DNA from: Methanobacteriaceae archaeon
GTDB taxonomy: Archaea; Methanobacteriota; Methanobacteria; Methanobacteriales; Methanobacteriaceae
Reading direction: 5' to 3'
Assembly (NCBI GenBank): GCA_029219465.1
Contig: JAQXTL010000006.1
Span: forward strand, 1 to 64,000
Length of the DNA stretch: 64,000 bases
The notes under the pieces were generated by a model that did not search any database, was not told the origin of the DNA, and saw nothing but the letters and a program-made list of their open reading frames with translations. Shown here piece by piece: positions 45,022-53,087 of the stretch. Numbering within the stretch: position 1 is the stretch's first letter; the number at the start of each line of letters is the position of its first letter. Made by a program: the position numbers and the translations under genes.

Positions 45022-46187
45022 TTTCTTAAAGCTTCAACAGCCTTAGGGAACTCTTCACAGAATACTTTGATTTCTTCTGTTGGAATTGAGAAACTAATAC
45101 GTAAGTATCTGTCTCCAAATTTATCAGAAGTGTATTCACCTTCTCTTGTGAAAAGTCCTTTTTGAATCAAGTAATTTGACATGTCTTTTGGATTGATTCC
45201 AGCTTCATACAAATCAATAACCATCATGTTTGCATCAGACGGATAAACTGGTAAGAATATTCCATCAACTGTATCAACCATTTCTTTAATTAATCTTTGA
45301 TTTTCAAAACAGGTATTTCTCATGTCTTCATACCAAAGATCTTTTGATTTAAGACCTGCAATAGCTCCGTATTGAGAAATAATATTTACTCCCAAATCGT
45401 TTACAACAGCGTTTTTAATAGCATCAATAATTGGTTTTGAAGAAACAACTCCACCAATTCTTAAACCTGCCATTCCAAATATTTTAGAAAAGCTGTAAAT
45501 TGTTAAGGTTTGACCTGGAGCATAATTTTCTAAAAGGAAATGTTCTCTTGCAAAGTCTTTGTAAGTAACATCATGTAAAAGATATAAATCATTTTCTTTT
45601 GCAATTTGTGCGAATTCTTTTAATTCATCTTCATTGTATGAGGAACCTAAAGGATTTAATGGATCAATTAAAACTACCATACGAGTATTTTCATCCATAT
45701 TTTCTCTTAAAAGATCAGGAGTTAATTTATACCCATATTTTTCATCATAAATAGGAACATATCTTACTTCATGTGCAAATCTATTTGCAAAGTCCCCAAT
45801 AATGAAATAACCTGGATCAGATAAGATTACATTGTCTTCAGGAGCTAATAATGCTTGCATACATAAATATAATGATTCGGTCGCACCAGAAGTTAATAAT
45901 ACTTCAGAGTTTTCAAAACCTAAATCTTCTAAAACTAATTTTCTAAGTTCTGAAAATCCTTCTGGGGCAGGATATCTACAGTAAGTTTTTTTACGAATAG
46001 CTTCAACCATGGCGTCAGCTATTGTATCATCATGTAAATGGTTGGTGTTTTGACCCATCCAAATCATATCTTCATCCATGTACATATCCTCAAAAAAGTC
46101 ATTTGAATTATCATAACCTTTTGGAGGCACCCTTTCAGTTTTTTTAAACTTTTTTGGGGGATTTTTTATATCAAAATTAGTCCTCAT
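45018..46187 (-). CDS. PLP-dependent aminotransferase (class I/II)
   Basis: About 389 residues of fold type I aminotransferase. The segment LTSGATESLYLCMQALL near residue 92 binds the cofactor phosphate, and IYSFSKIFGMAGLRIG near 230 holds the Schiff-base lysine (SFSK). The C-terminal Arg for the carboxylate is seen in DRYLRISFS. The start is taken as ATG 46187, with GTGAT upstream. The amino acid substrate is unknown; HisC-like or aspartate-type are both possible. Confidence 0.8.
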   Translation of the reverse strand: MRTNFDIKNPPKKFKKTERVPPKGYDNSNDFFEDMYMDEDMIWMGQNTNHLHDDTIADAMVEAIRKKTYCRYPAPEGFSELRKLVLEDLGFENSEVLLTSGATESLYLCMQALLAPEDNVILSDPGYFIIGDFANRFAHEVRYVPIYDEKYGYKLTPDLLRENMDENTRMVVLIDPLNPLGSSYNEDELKEFAQIAKENDLYLLHDVTYKDFAREHFLLENYAPGQTLTIYSFSKIFGMAGLRIGGVVSSKPIIDAIKNAVVNDLGVNIISQYGAIAGLKSKDLWYEDMRNTCFENQRLIKEMVDTVDGIFLPVYPSDANMMVIDLYEAGINPKDMSNYLIQKGLFTREGEYTSDKFGDRYLRISFSIPTEEIKVFCEEFPKAVEALRK

Positions 46188-46244
46188 AAATATCACTCAA
46201 CAATTCCAAAATAGATATATATAATTAATTATTAATAAAAGTAC

Positions 46245-46949
46245 CTAAATAATTCCCCTTGAAGTAATTGAGAAAATAGCTTGTTTTCCTTCAGGAATAC
46301 TTCTATGACGTTTTAATGTGGCAATTCTCTGGTTGATATCATCACCACGTTCAAGTTGAATTATTGCTTTACTCCAGTACTGTAGAATAGTTCCGCCAAC
46401 AGCTTTAATATCGTTGTTTCCCTCATCATCATATGAGCTGTAAATTTGATTTGTTAGAATAACTGCAACATCATATTGTCTTGCGATTTTAGATAAAATT
46501 CCCATCTGTTTACCTAATTCCTTATTTAGACGAGAGGATTTCATATCATCTACTCTGTATAATGCAACAGCAGAATCAACGATAATTAAATCAACATCAT
46601 CGTGGTTTTTTCTAAGCCATACATCAATTGATTTGATTGTATCGTTTTGTTCTAAAAAGTTTGTTGGTTCGAAAACGATTATATTATTAGCAACTTTTGA
46701 GAAATCCTCACCAGAAATTTGTTTAATCCTATCAATAGATATACCACCTTCAGTGTCAATGTAGATTACTTTTTTATCTGATTTAGCCACATTAACTGCT
46801 AAGGATAAAGCGACATTACTTTTACCTGAGCTTGGTGCTCCAAAAATTTGAGTAATTGTTCCTTTTTCAAATCCACCACCTAACATAACATCAAGAGCGG
46901 AATTTGATAGGATTTTGTGAGTATCTTCAAAATTAGCTAATACTTTCAT
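46245..46949 (-). CDS. radB: DNA repair and recombination protein RadB
   Basis: A 234-residue RecA-family ATPase without the N-terminal helix-hairpin-helix domain of RadA, as expected for RadB. Walker A is GAPSSGKSNVALSL near residue 37 and Walker B is DLIIVDSAVALY near 120; the L2 region is short. RadB helps load or regulate RadA during recombination. It stands between an aminotransferase and a Sua5-type gene. Confidence 0.9.
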   Translation of the reverse strand: MKVLANFEDTHKILSNSALDVMLGGGFEKGTITQIFGAPSSGKSNVALSLAVNVAKSDKKVIYIDTEGGISIDRIKQISGEDFSKVANNIIVFEPTNFLEQNDTIKSIDVWLRKNHDDVDLIIVDSAVALYRVDDMKSSRLNKELGKQMGILSKIARQYDVAVILTNQIYSSYDDEGNNDIKAVGGTILQYWSKAIIQLERGDDINQRIATLKRHRSIPEGKQAIFSITSRGII

Positions 46950-46979
46950 AATATAAATATTGTAGTGTATAAATATATA

Positions 46980-47561
46980 TTATTTTCTTATTATTTTTGG
47001 TTTAAAACCAGATAAATCAATAATAGATGACGGATTATTAGAATTTAAATTGCCAACATCAATTACCAAATCAACTTCACAATCCAATTGTTCCAATATC
47101 TCATCAGGATTATCTAAAACCTCATCATCAGAAAGATTTGCACTAGTTGTAGTTATTGGAAAAATTCTTGCAAGATTACGTGCAATATCACAATCCGGAA
47201 CTCTCACACCAACACTATTTAATCCGCTTGTGATTGTTCTTGGTACAATAGGACGTTTGTTTAAAATAAATGTGTATGGTCCAGGTAAATACTCTTTAAG
47301 TTGTTCTTTTTGACTTAATGAAACCTTAGCGACCAAATTAATAGCTTCAATATCATGTACAAGTATAGATAGCGGTTTAAGTAAACTTCTCTGTTTAATA
47401 TCATAAACTTTTTTAACTGCATTTTTATTAAAAATATTGGCTCCAAGTCCATAAACAGTGTCAGTAGGATATAATACAACCCCACCATCAGCCAATACGC
47501 GAATAGCTTCAGTTATTATTTCTTCATCAATACAGTCAATACTTGTTTTTAAAATCTTCAT
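46980..47561 (-). CDS. Sua5/YrdC/YciO-type threonylcarbamoyladenylate synthase
   Basis: A 193-residue protein of the YrdC fold. The core segment GGVVLYPTDTVYGLGANIFN near residue 27 and the later LLKPLSILVHD near 60 are typical, and the basic KQRSLLKPL is the KxR-like ATP site. It makes TC-AMP for the t6A modification of ANN-decoding tRNAs. The C-terminal Sua5 domain is absent, so it is of YrdC length. Confidence 0.85.
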   Translation of the reverse strand: MKILKTSIDCIDEEIITEAIRVLADGGVVLYPTDTVYGLGANIFNKNAVKKVYDIKQRSLLKPLSILVHDIEAINLVAKVSLSQKEQLKEYLPGPYTFILNKRPIVPRTITSGLNSVGVRVPDCDIARNLARIFPITTTSANLSDDEVLDNPDEILEQLDCEVDLVIDVGNLNSNNPSSIIDLSGFKPKIIRK

Positions 47562-47608
47562 TTAAACTACCTAACAAATATATTATATAAAATCTTTATA
47601 TATAAATT

Positions 47609-48175
47609 ATGCTTCAAAGTTTAAGACCCTTATTAACTAAAATATTGAACCCTGTTGCCAGTAGATTAAATATTAATCCAAATATTGTAACGGTGATTTC
47701 TCCGTTTGTTGCACTTGTTGCAGCGTATGGATTTGCAAATAAATTACTGATTTTAGGAACAATAGCTATTCTTCTTTCCGGATTTTTAGATGTTGTAGAT
47801 GGTGCTGTTGCACGTTATCATAACAGATCATCTAAATTTGGTGCATTTCTTGACTCAACAATGGACAGATTTGCAGATGCTATTATTTACATTGGAATAA
47901 TATTTGGTGGATATTGTGACTGGTTTGTTGGAGTGCTTGCAATTCATTCTGCAATATGTGTAAGCTATGTAAGAGCAAGAGCAGAATCTCAAGGTGTTGA
48001 ATGTAATATTGGAATTGCAGAGCGTGCGGTTCGTATGATTATTTTAATGGCTGGAGCAATTATCGGATATTTCGCAGGAGATATCTACTTTACATACATA
48101 ATTTACATATTAGTAATCTTATCTTACTTTACTGTTGGACAGAGAATATTACATGTTTGGAGGCAGTTAAAATGA
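47609..48175 (+). CDS. CDP-alcohol phosphatidyltransferase (archaetidylinositol phosphate synthase-like)
   Basis: A 188-residue membrane enzyme with about five to six helices. The family motif DVVDGAVARYHNRSSKFGAF continues as LDSTMDRFAD near residues 62-90 (D-x2-DG-x2-AR-x8-G-x3-D-x3-D), intact in all metal-binding Asp. Archaeal relatives couple CDP-archaeol to inositol phosphate or a similar alcohol, so it is a polar lipid gene. It is followed at once (ATGA overlap) by a DUF357 gene. Confidence 0.82.
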   Translation: MLQSLRPLLTKILNPVASRLNINPNIVTVISPFVALVAAYGFANKLLILGTIAILLSGFLDVVDGAVARYHNRSSKFGAFLDSTMDRFADAIIYIGIIFGGYCDWFVGVLAIHSAICVSYVRARAESQGVECNIGIAERAVRMIILMAGAIIGYFAGDIYFTYIIYILVILSYFTVGQRILHVWRQLK

Positions 48176-48414
48176 GCGAACTTGAAAGTCCTGAAAAAAT
48201 AGCAAAAGATATTGCAAAATTAGAAAGAAATCTTAATCAGGTAGCACATATCACTTTTGAAGGAAAAGAAAAAGAAGTGTATGACAGAGCTATTGATTAC
48301 TGGAACGATTCCAAATATTATCTTGAAAAAGAAGATATGAGGACTGCATTCGGTTGTATTGAATACAGTCACGGATTATTAGATGCTTTAAGGATGATTC
48401 ATGGAATCATCTAA
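48172..48414 (+). CDS. DUF357 protein
   Basis: An 80-residue, mostly helical, acidic protein (EKIAKDIAKLERNLNQVAH ... DRAIDYWNDSKYYLEKED) of the archaeal DUF357 type. The start is the ATG at 48172, with GGAGG 8 nt upstream; it overlaps the preceding stop as ATGA. No function is known. Its last 4 nt overlap the convergent ABC ATPase gene. Confidence 0.8.
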   Translation: MSELESPEKIAKDIAKLERNLNQVAHITFEGKEKEVYDRAIDYWNDSKYYLEKEDMRTAFGCIEYSHGLLDALRMIHGII

Positions 48415-49109
48415 ACATCAATTTTACTATTTATCAAAGAGTCATCACCAACTGAAATTATTTCACCATCTAAAACTTCGATAACTCTATCAGCTAGTTT
48501 AGCTACATCCATATCATGAGTTACAATAATTAATGTTACATTTTTATCTTCGTGTAAATCAATTAATTGCTTAAGGATTTTACTACTTGTCTTTGAATCT
48601 AGTGCTCCTGTTGGTTCATCTGCCAATATAATTGATGGTTCGTTAGCAAGTGCACGAGCAATAGCTACTCTTTGACGTTCACCACCAGATAATTTATTTG
48701 GCAAGATTTTAGCTTTACCATTAAGACCAACATCATCCAATAATTTCAATGCACGAGCTCTCATGTCCTTTGAGGAGATTTTTTGAGTATACATTGGAAT
48801 TTCAACATTTTCAACTACAGAAAGGTTTGGAATCAAGTTGTGTAATTGGAATATAAAACCAATTTGATTTGATCTAAACTCATTTAACTTTTTGGATGTT
48901 TTTAAGTCCTTACCAGCAACAGATATTGATCCAGAATCAGGAATATCTAATGCACCAAGCATATTAAGCAAAGTGGATTTACCAGAACCTGACGGTCCGA
49001 TAATTGATACGAATTCCCCTTCTTTGATTGTGAGATTAATTCCATTTAATGCTTTAATTTTTCCATTTTCATAACTTTTGTATAAATCTTTTATTTCTAC
49101 AGCATTCAT
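48411..49109 (-). CDS. LolD/MacB-type ABC transporter ATPase
   Basis: A 232-residue ATPase with Walker A GPSGSGKSTLLNML near residue 38, signature LSGGERQRVAIARAL near 141 and Walker B IILADEPTGALDS near 161. It is of the lipoprotein-release/MacB exporter type and works with the adjacent permease, 9 nt upstream. Substrate unknown. Confidence 0.88.
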   Translation of the reverse strand: MNAVEIKDLYKSYENGKIKALNGINLTIKEGEFVSIIGPSGSGKSTLLNMLGALDIPDSGSISVAGKDLKTSKKLNEFRSNQIGFIFQLHNLIPNLSVVENVEIPMYTQKISSKDMRARALKLLDDVGLNGKAKILPNKLSGGERQRVAIARALANEPSIILADEPTGALDSKTSSKILKQLIDLHEDKNVTLIIVTHDMDVAKLADRVIEVLDGEIISVGDDSLINSKIDV

Positions 49110-49118
49110 AAAATCACC

Positions 49119-50273
49119 TCACTCATACCTTAATGCTTCTGTTGGAGGAAGTTTAACCGCTTTAATAGCAGGATACAACCCACCAATAATTCCAACAACT
49201 ATTGCAATTGAAAATGCCTGGATGAAAATTTTAGGACTAAACAGTGGGGTAATTCCCATTTGCGGACCAAGTAAAGTACATGCTCCAAATCCAATTAATG
49301 AACCAATAATTGCAGATACAACTGTAATTACAAGTGATTCACCAACAATCATGGTTAAAATCTTTTTATTGGACCATCCAACAGCTTTTAAAACTCCAAT
49401 TTCACGTGTTCTTTCAAATACAGACATTAACATTGTATTGATAATTCCTAAACCACCAACAACAATAGCTAAAAGTGAAATTGCCCAAGTAGATGCCTGA
49501 AGCATATTTAACATATCAGCCATCTGACCCATTTCCATAACTGAAGTCACAGTAGTAATGTTTTCCCCATACATTGCATCAATTCTATCTGCAACAGTTT
49601 GAGGATCTTCACCTTTGTTTACTTTAACATAAATATTTGAAATGGAATCTTCATCATCCATTAATTCTCCAACTTTGGAAATGGAAGTAAATACTCCACC
49701 AGCCATGTTTTGATCACCGGTTTGGTAAATACCAACAACTTCAAAGTCTTCACCATTGATTACAATATTATCTCCAACAGAATAATTGTTGTCATCAGCA
49801 TATATTTCACCTAAAATAGCTTCAGATGTATTATCTTCAAACATTCTTCCGTCTTTGATTGAAATATCTGCCAACTCACTACCGGACGGGTCAATACCGA
49901 TTAATGTATTCATATAATCATCACCAACCGAGGTCAAAACAACATAAATTGCATAAGCCTTATCTACACCAGACACATTGGCAATCTTTTCTGTCCAATT
50001 TGCATCAATCGTATTGGTTCCGTATGCAGAATCTCCAGTTTCTTTTCCAGAAATTGAAAAGTCCGCACCTCCCGCGTGAATTGTTTCTTCAAAAGTATCT
50101 ATTAAACCATCAGTAATTCCACCAAGAGCAACAATAACGACAATTCCTATTGCAATCCCTACAATAGCTAAAATTGCACTATTTTTCCTCCTAAATGGAT
50201 TTTTAAGAATAAATTTTAAAAATGACATATATAATAAATAGATCAAGAGTATATAAATAAGTAAGTATAGCAT
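49119..50273 (-). CDS. MacB-like ABC transporter permease
   Basis: A 384-residue permease with one N-terminal helix, a large outer domain (about residues 55-245, MacB_PCD-like), then three helices (AISLLAIVVGGLGIINTML and later). This is the FtsX-fold of MacB/LolC proteins, which act by mechanotransmission rather than transport through a channel. The start may be ATG 50228 (MSFLKFILKNPFRRKN), since the 15 residues before it are only a hydrophobic run. Confidence 0.85.
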   Translation of the reverse strand: MLYLLIYILLIYLLYMSFLKFILKNPFRRKNSAILAIVGIAIGIVVIVALGGITDGLIDTFEETIHAGGADFSISGKETGDSAYGTNTIDANWTEKIANVSGVDKAYAIYVVLTSVGDDYMNTLIGIDPSGSELADISIKDGRMFEDNTSEAILGEIYADDNNYSVGDNIVINGEDFEVVGIYQTGDQNMAGGVFTSISKVGELMDDEDSISNIYVKVNKGEDPQTVADRIDAMYGENITTVTSVMEMGQMADMLNMLQASTWAISLLAIVVGGLGIINTMLMSVFERTREIGVLKAVGWSNKKILTMIVGESLVITVVSAIIGSLIGFGACTLLGPQMGITPLFSPKIFIQAFSIAIVVGIIGGLYPAIKAVKLPPTEALRYE

Positions 50274-50281
50274 TTACTAAG

Positions 50282-50542
50282 ATGCAAAAAATGAGTGATA
50301 AAATGCATAAAGAAGAATTATTAAAAAATGTTGATAAAATCCACACAACTGAAATGGGTGTTGGAAGAATACAAAAAAATCTTGAAATAAGTGAAGAACC
50401 TGTTAGCTATTGTATTTCAAAACTTAAAAAGGAATCATCAAAAGTTGATAAACAGGGAAAAAACTATTATGTTGAAGTTGATGATTGTAGAATTACAATT
50501 AATTCCAGCAGTTTTACTATTATAACTGCTCATAAAAACTAA
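50282..50542 (+). CDS. DUF3781 protein
   Basis: An 86-residue protein with the DUF3781 pattern (ELLKNVDKIHTTEMGVGRIQKNL, then CRITINSSSFTIITAHK at the end). Its function is unknown. Three in-frame ATG codons (50282, 50291, 50303) are possible; the third lies behind GTGATAAA. It lies divergently next to the MacB-like permease, 8 nt apart. Confidence 0.7.
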   Translation: MQKMSDKMHKEELLKNVDKIHTTEMGVGRIQKNLEISEEPVSYCISKLKKESSKVDKQGKNYYVEVDDCRITINSSSFTIITAHKN

Positions 50543-50561
50543 TTTTAAAAATTAAAAAAAG

Positions 50562-50582
50562 AAGAGATAAATTAAATCTCTT
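50562..50582. terminator. Bidirectional terminator hairpin
   Basis: AAGAGAT (50562-50568) and ATCTCTT (50576-50582) form a 7-bp stem, with A-runs on the left side that give T-runs for the minus-strand FBPase gene. Confidence 0.55.
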
Positions 50583-50587
50583 TAAAT

Positions 50588-51682
50588 TTATTCCATATCT
50601 TCGAATCTGGATTCTAATTTTTCCATTACACCAGGTAATGAAGTGTATTCCATTTCCTCAGCAGGTAATCTGTGAGGTTCGAAAGGACCGTGTCTTCTGA
50701 GGTAGCTTGCAATGTTTGCTGCTTGTTCACGAGCAGGGTCGAATGCAGGGTCATCGAATAAGTCTACAGGACCGATTAATTGACCGTTAGCTACTTGGAA
50801 ACCTAAACCAACTACTCTAGGTGGTCCGTCAAATCTGATTGGGTTTGCTTCTGCTTCAGATACAGGCATTAATGGACCGTTGTGTGATCCTCTCATCCAT
50901 CCACTTACGATGTGTGGGAATGCGAATGGGTCAACACATTCTCCGTTTGCAGGGAAACCAGATTGTGCTCTTACAATACATACTGGGTCGTCTTTACCAA
51001 CGTATTCTCCAGCCATTAAGTTTAATTTTTCAGTACTTACTGCAGCTGCGATTTCACCGTTTTTCTTCCATACTCTTTTAATTACGTATCTTCCAGTAGA
51101 ACCGATTAATGCAAGTAAATCGTACATTTCTTCAGGACAGTTTAATACAACTTTTCTGTGTTCGATTACGTCGAATACTTCAAATTTGAATCCTTCGTGT
51201 AAACTTGGGTCAATTACAAGACCTGCAGTGTTGAATGGGTCTGCAAACATTCTAAATACTGGTAAGTTGAATGCACCAGGTTCAGTTTTGTCACAGCAGA
51301 ATACGAGTACTGGATCAGATGGTCTTTCTTCGAATTCAAATTCAGCTACACCAGGACCCATACCTTTGATGTTACCTGAGAAAGTATCAGATAATAAGTC
51401 TTGACCTGCACCGTATAATTTTAATTCACGTGCTCTTTCGGTAGCTTTCATGAAAGCATCGTATGCAGCTTTGTGTACTTCTTCGTTTTCTTCCCCTTTG
51501 TCGTGGGTCATAATCAAGTCAATGTCGTCTCCACAACGGGATATATAATAATCTTTTATGATACCTGCTTCTAAAGCTTCGTTTAAAACTTCGTCACAAA
51601 TATCAATTAATTCTGGGTGTGCTACACAGTGTCCAGACACACTTCCAATATCAGCTTTAATTACACTAACAGTAGTTTTCAT
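50588..51682 (-). CDS. fbp: Fructose-1,6-bisphosphate aldolase/phosphatase (bifunctional)
   Basis: A 364-residue bifunctional gluconeogenic enzyme that makes fructose 6-phosphate from triose phosphates. The start TVSVIKADIGSVSGHCVAHPEL is the first Mg-binding part, and DIDLIMTHDKGEENEEVHKAAYDAF near residue 50 and FCCDKTEPGAFNLPVFRMF near 128 hold the other metal and lysine sites. Codon use is that of a highly expressed gene. The start is ATG at 51682 and the length matches the family. Confidence 0.95.
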   Translation of the reverse strand: MKTTVSVIKADIGSVSGHCVAHPELIDICDEVLNEALEAGIIKDYYISRCGDDIDLIMTHDKGEENEEVHKAAYDAFMKATERARELKLYGAGQDLLSDTFSGNIKGMGPGVAEFEFEERPSDPVLVFCCDKTEPGAFNLPVFRMFADPFNTAGLVIDPSLHEGFKFEVFDVIEHRKVVLNCPEEMYDLLALIGSTGRYVIKRVWKKNGEIAAAVSTEKLNLMAGEYVGKDDPVCIVRAQSGFPANGECVDPFAFPHIVSGWMRGSHNGPLMPVSEAEANPIRFDGPPRVVGLGFQVANGQLIGPVDLFDDPAFDPAREQAANIASYLRRHGPFEPHRLPAEEMEYTSLPGVMEKLESRFEDME

Positions 51683-51785
51683 ATTATTAACCTCGATTAG
51701 TAAATTTCCATTTACTATACATTTATTAATTTTATATTGTATAGTATTTAATTATTATGATTAAAAAAAAGTATAAAAAGAAAAC

Positions 51786-52940
51786 TTAATCAAGTCTTCT
51801 AATATTTTCAAAAGCTTTTTGAACTTCAGCGTCCTGATTCATATCTTCACATGCCTTTTTAACACGTTCTAAATCAGCACGGGTTTCAGGATATTTAGGA
51901 ACTGCACTACACCCTCCATCATCGATTTTGGATATTTCAAAAGTTCCTATCTTTTTAGCTATTTTAGTGATTTCCTCTTTATCAAGACCAATTAAAGGTG
52001 ATAAAATAGGCATTTCTACACCGTATCTTGTAGCTAAAATATTTGATAATGTTTGTGAAGCAACCTGACCGACACTGCTTCCATCAACAATAGCATCAGC
52101 ACCAAGTTTTAGAGCTAATTTTTCTGCAATATGATACATTCCTGATTTACATAATACACAGGTCATTTTTTCAGGAGCAGTGCCCTTAGCAGTCTGTAAA
52201 TATTCTCCATATGGAACAACACGTTTTTTAATAGGAACTCCTTTTGCATATTCATTTAACTGATCAACTAACTGTTCGAAAAGTTCAGCTGCTTTAGGTG
52301 TTGTAAACGGAGCATTATCACAGTTAAGTGCAATAACTTCACATCCTCTTTTCATCATCAGATAAGCAGCAACAGGAGAGTCTATTCCACTGGATAAAAG
52401 CACAACAACTTTTCCTTGTGTTCCTAATGGAAGGCCTCCAGGACCTTTGATTTTTTCATGGAAAATATAAGTATCATTTTCTCTAACTTCAACAAATATT
52501 GTTAAATCAGGATTTGTTAAATCAACAGGAGCCATTACAACTTTTCTTACAACTCCACCACAATGAGCAGCCATTTCCTGGGAAGTAAATTCATGTTTAC
52601 CTACACGGCGGCATTTAATTGCAAATTTAGTATTTTCATCAATTAATCCTTTTTCAACTAAGCTTTCAACATATTTTGTTAAAGTCTCATCAATATCTTC
52701 ATAGCTTGTTTTGGTTGAGGTTGCAGGAGAATAAGAAACAACTCCGAAAACCTTGTTTAATTTTTCAATTCCATCTTCAAAGTTTTCAGGGAAAATATAG
52801 ATTCTTCCTTGATTTCTATCAACACTGCATTCAAAAGTAGCTTTAATATTTTTAACTAGCTTTTTTTCAAAGCGAGACCTTATTTTTGGACTTTTCAATC
52901 CAATTTCACCATATCTGGCAATAATTAAATCATAATTCAT
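51786..52940 (-). CDS. thiI: tRNA 4-thiouridine synthase ThiI, rhodanese-less form
   Basis: A 384-residue protein with an N-terminal ferredoxin-like and THUMP domain (about residues 1-165) and a PP-loop ATPase domain with VVLLSSGIDSPVAAYLM near residue 180. It makes 4-thiouridine in tRNA. The rhodanese domain carrying the persulfide cysteine in E. coli ThiI is absent, as is normal for archaea; the Cys in TCVLCKSGMY (near 260) may take over. Confidence 0.92.
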   Translation of the reverse strand: MNYDLIIARYGEIGLKSPKIRSRFEKKLVKNIKATFECSVDRNQGRIYIFPENFEDGIEKLNKVFGVVSYSPATSTKTSYEDIDETLTKYVESLVEKGLIDENTKFAIKCRRVGKHEFTSQEMAAHCGGVVRKVVMAPVDLTNPDLTIFVEVRENDTYIFHEKIKGPGGLPLGTQGKVVVLLSSGIDSPVAAYLMMKRGCEVIALNCDNAPFTTPKAAELFEQLVDQLNEYAKGVPIKKRVVPYGEYLQTAKGTAPEKMTCVLCKSGMYHIAEKLALKLGADAIVDGSSVGQVASQTLSNILATRYGVEMPILSPLIGLDKEEITKIAKKIGTFEISKIDDGGCSAVPKYPETRADLERVKKACEDMNQDAEVQKAFENIRRLD

Positions 52941-53065
52941 TTAAAACAACTCTTTTAATTAGTTCGCGCTGAAAAAATAGTAATCCCTTCAATACTAGTT
53001 TTTTAAAATATAACAGCAAGTATAATTTTTAATTTATACATTAATAAAAGTTTTCTAAAAAAAAG

Positions 53066-53087
53066 AAAGGATAAAAAATTATCCTTT
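53066..53087 (-). terminator. Hairpin terminator at the end of alaS
   Basis: AAAGGATAA (53066-53074) and TTATCCTTT (53079-53087) form a 9-bp stem with a 4-nt loop, followed on the minus strand by C and eight T. The alaS stop codon lies in the stem. Confidence 0.7.
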
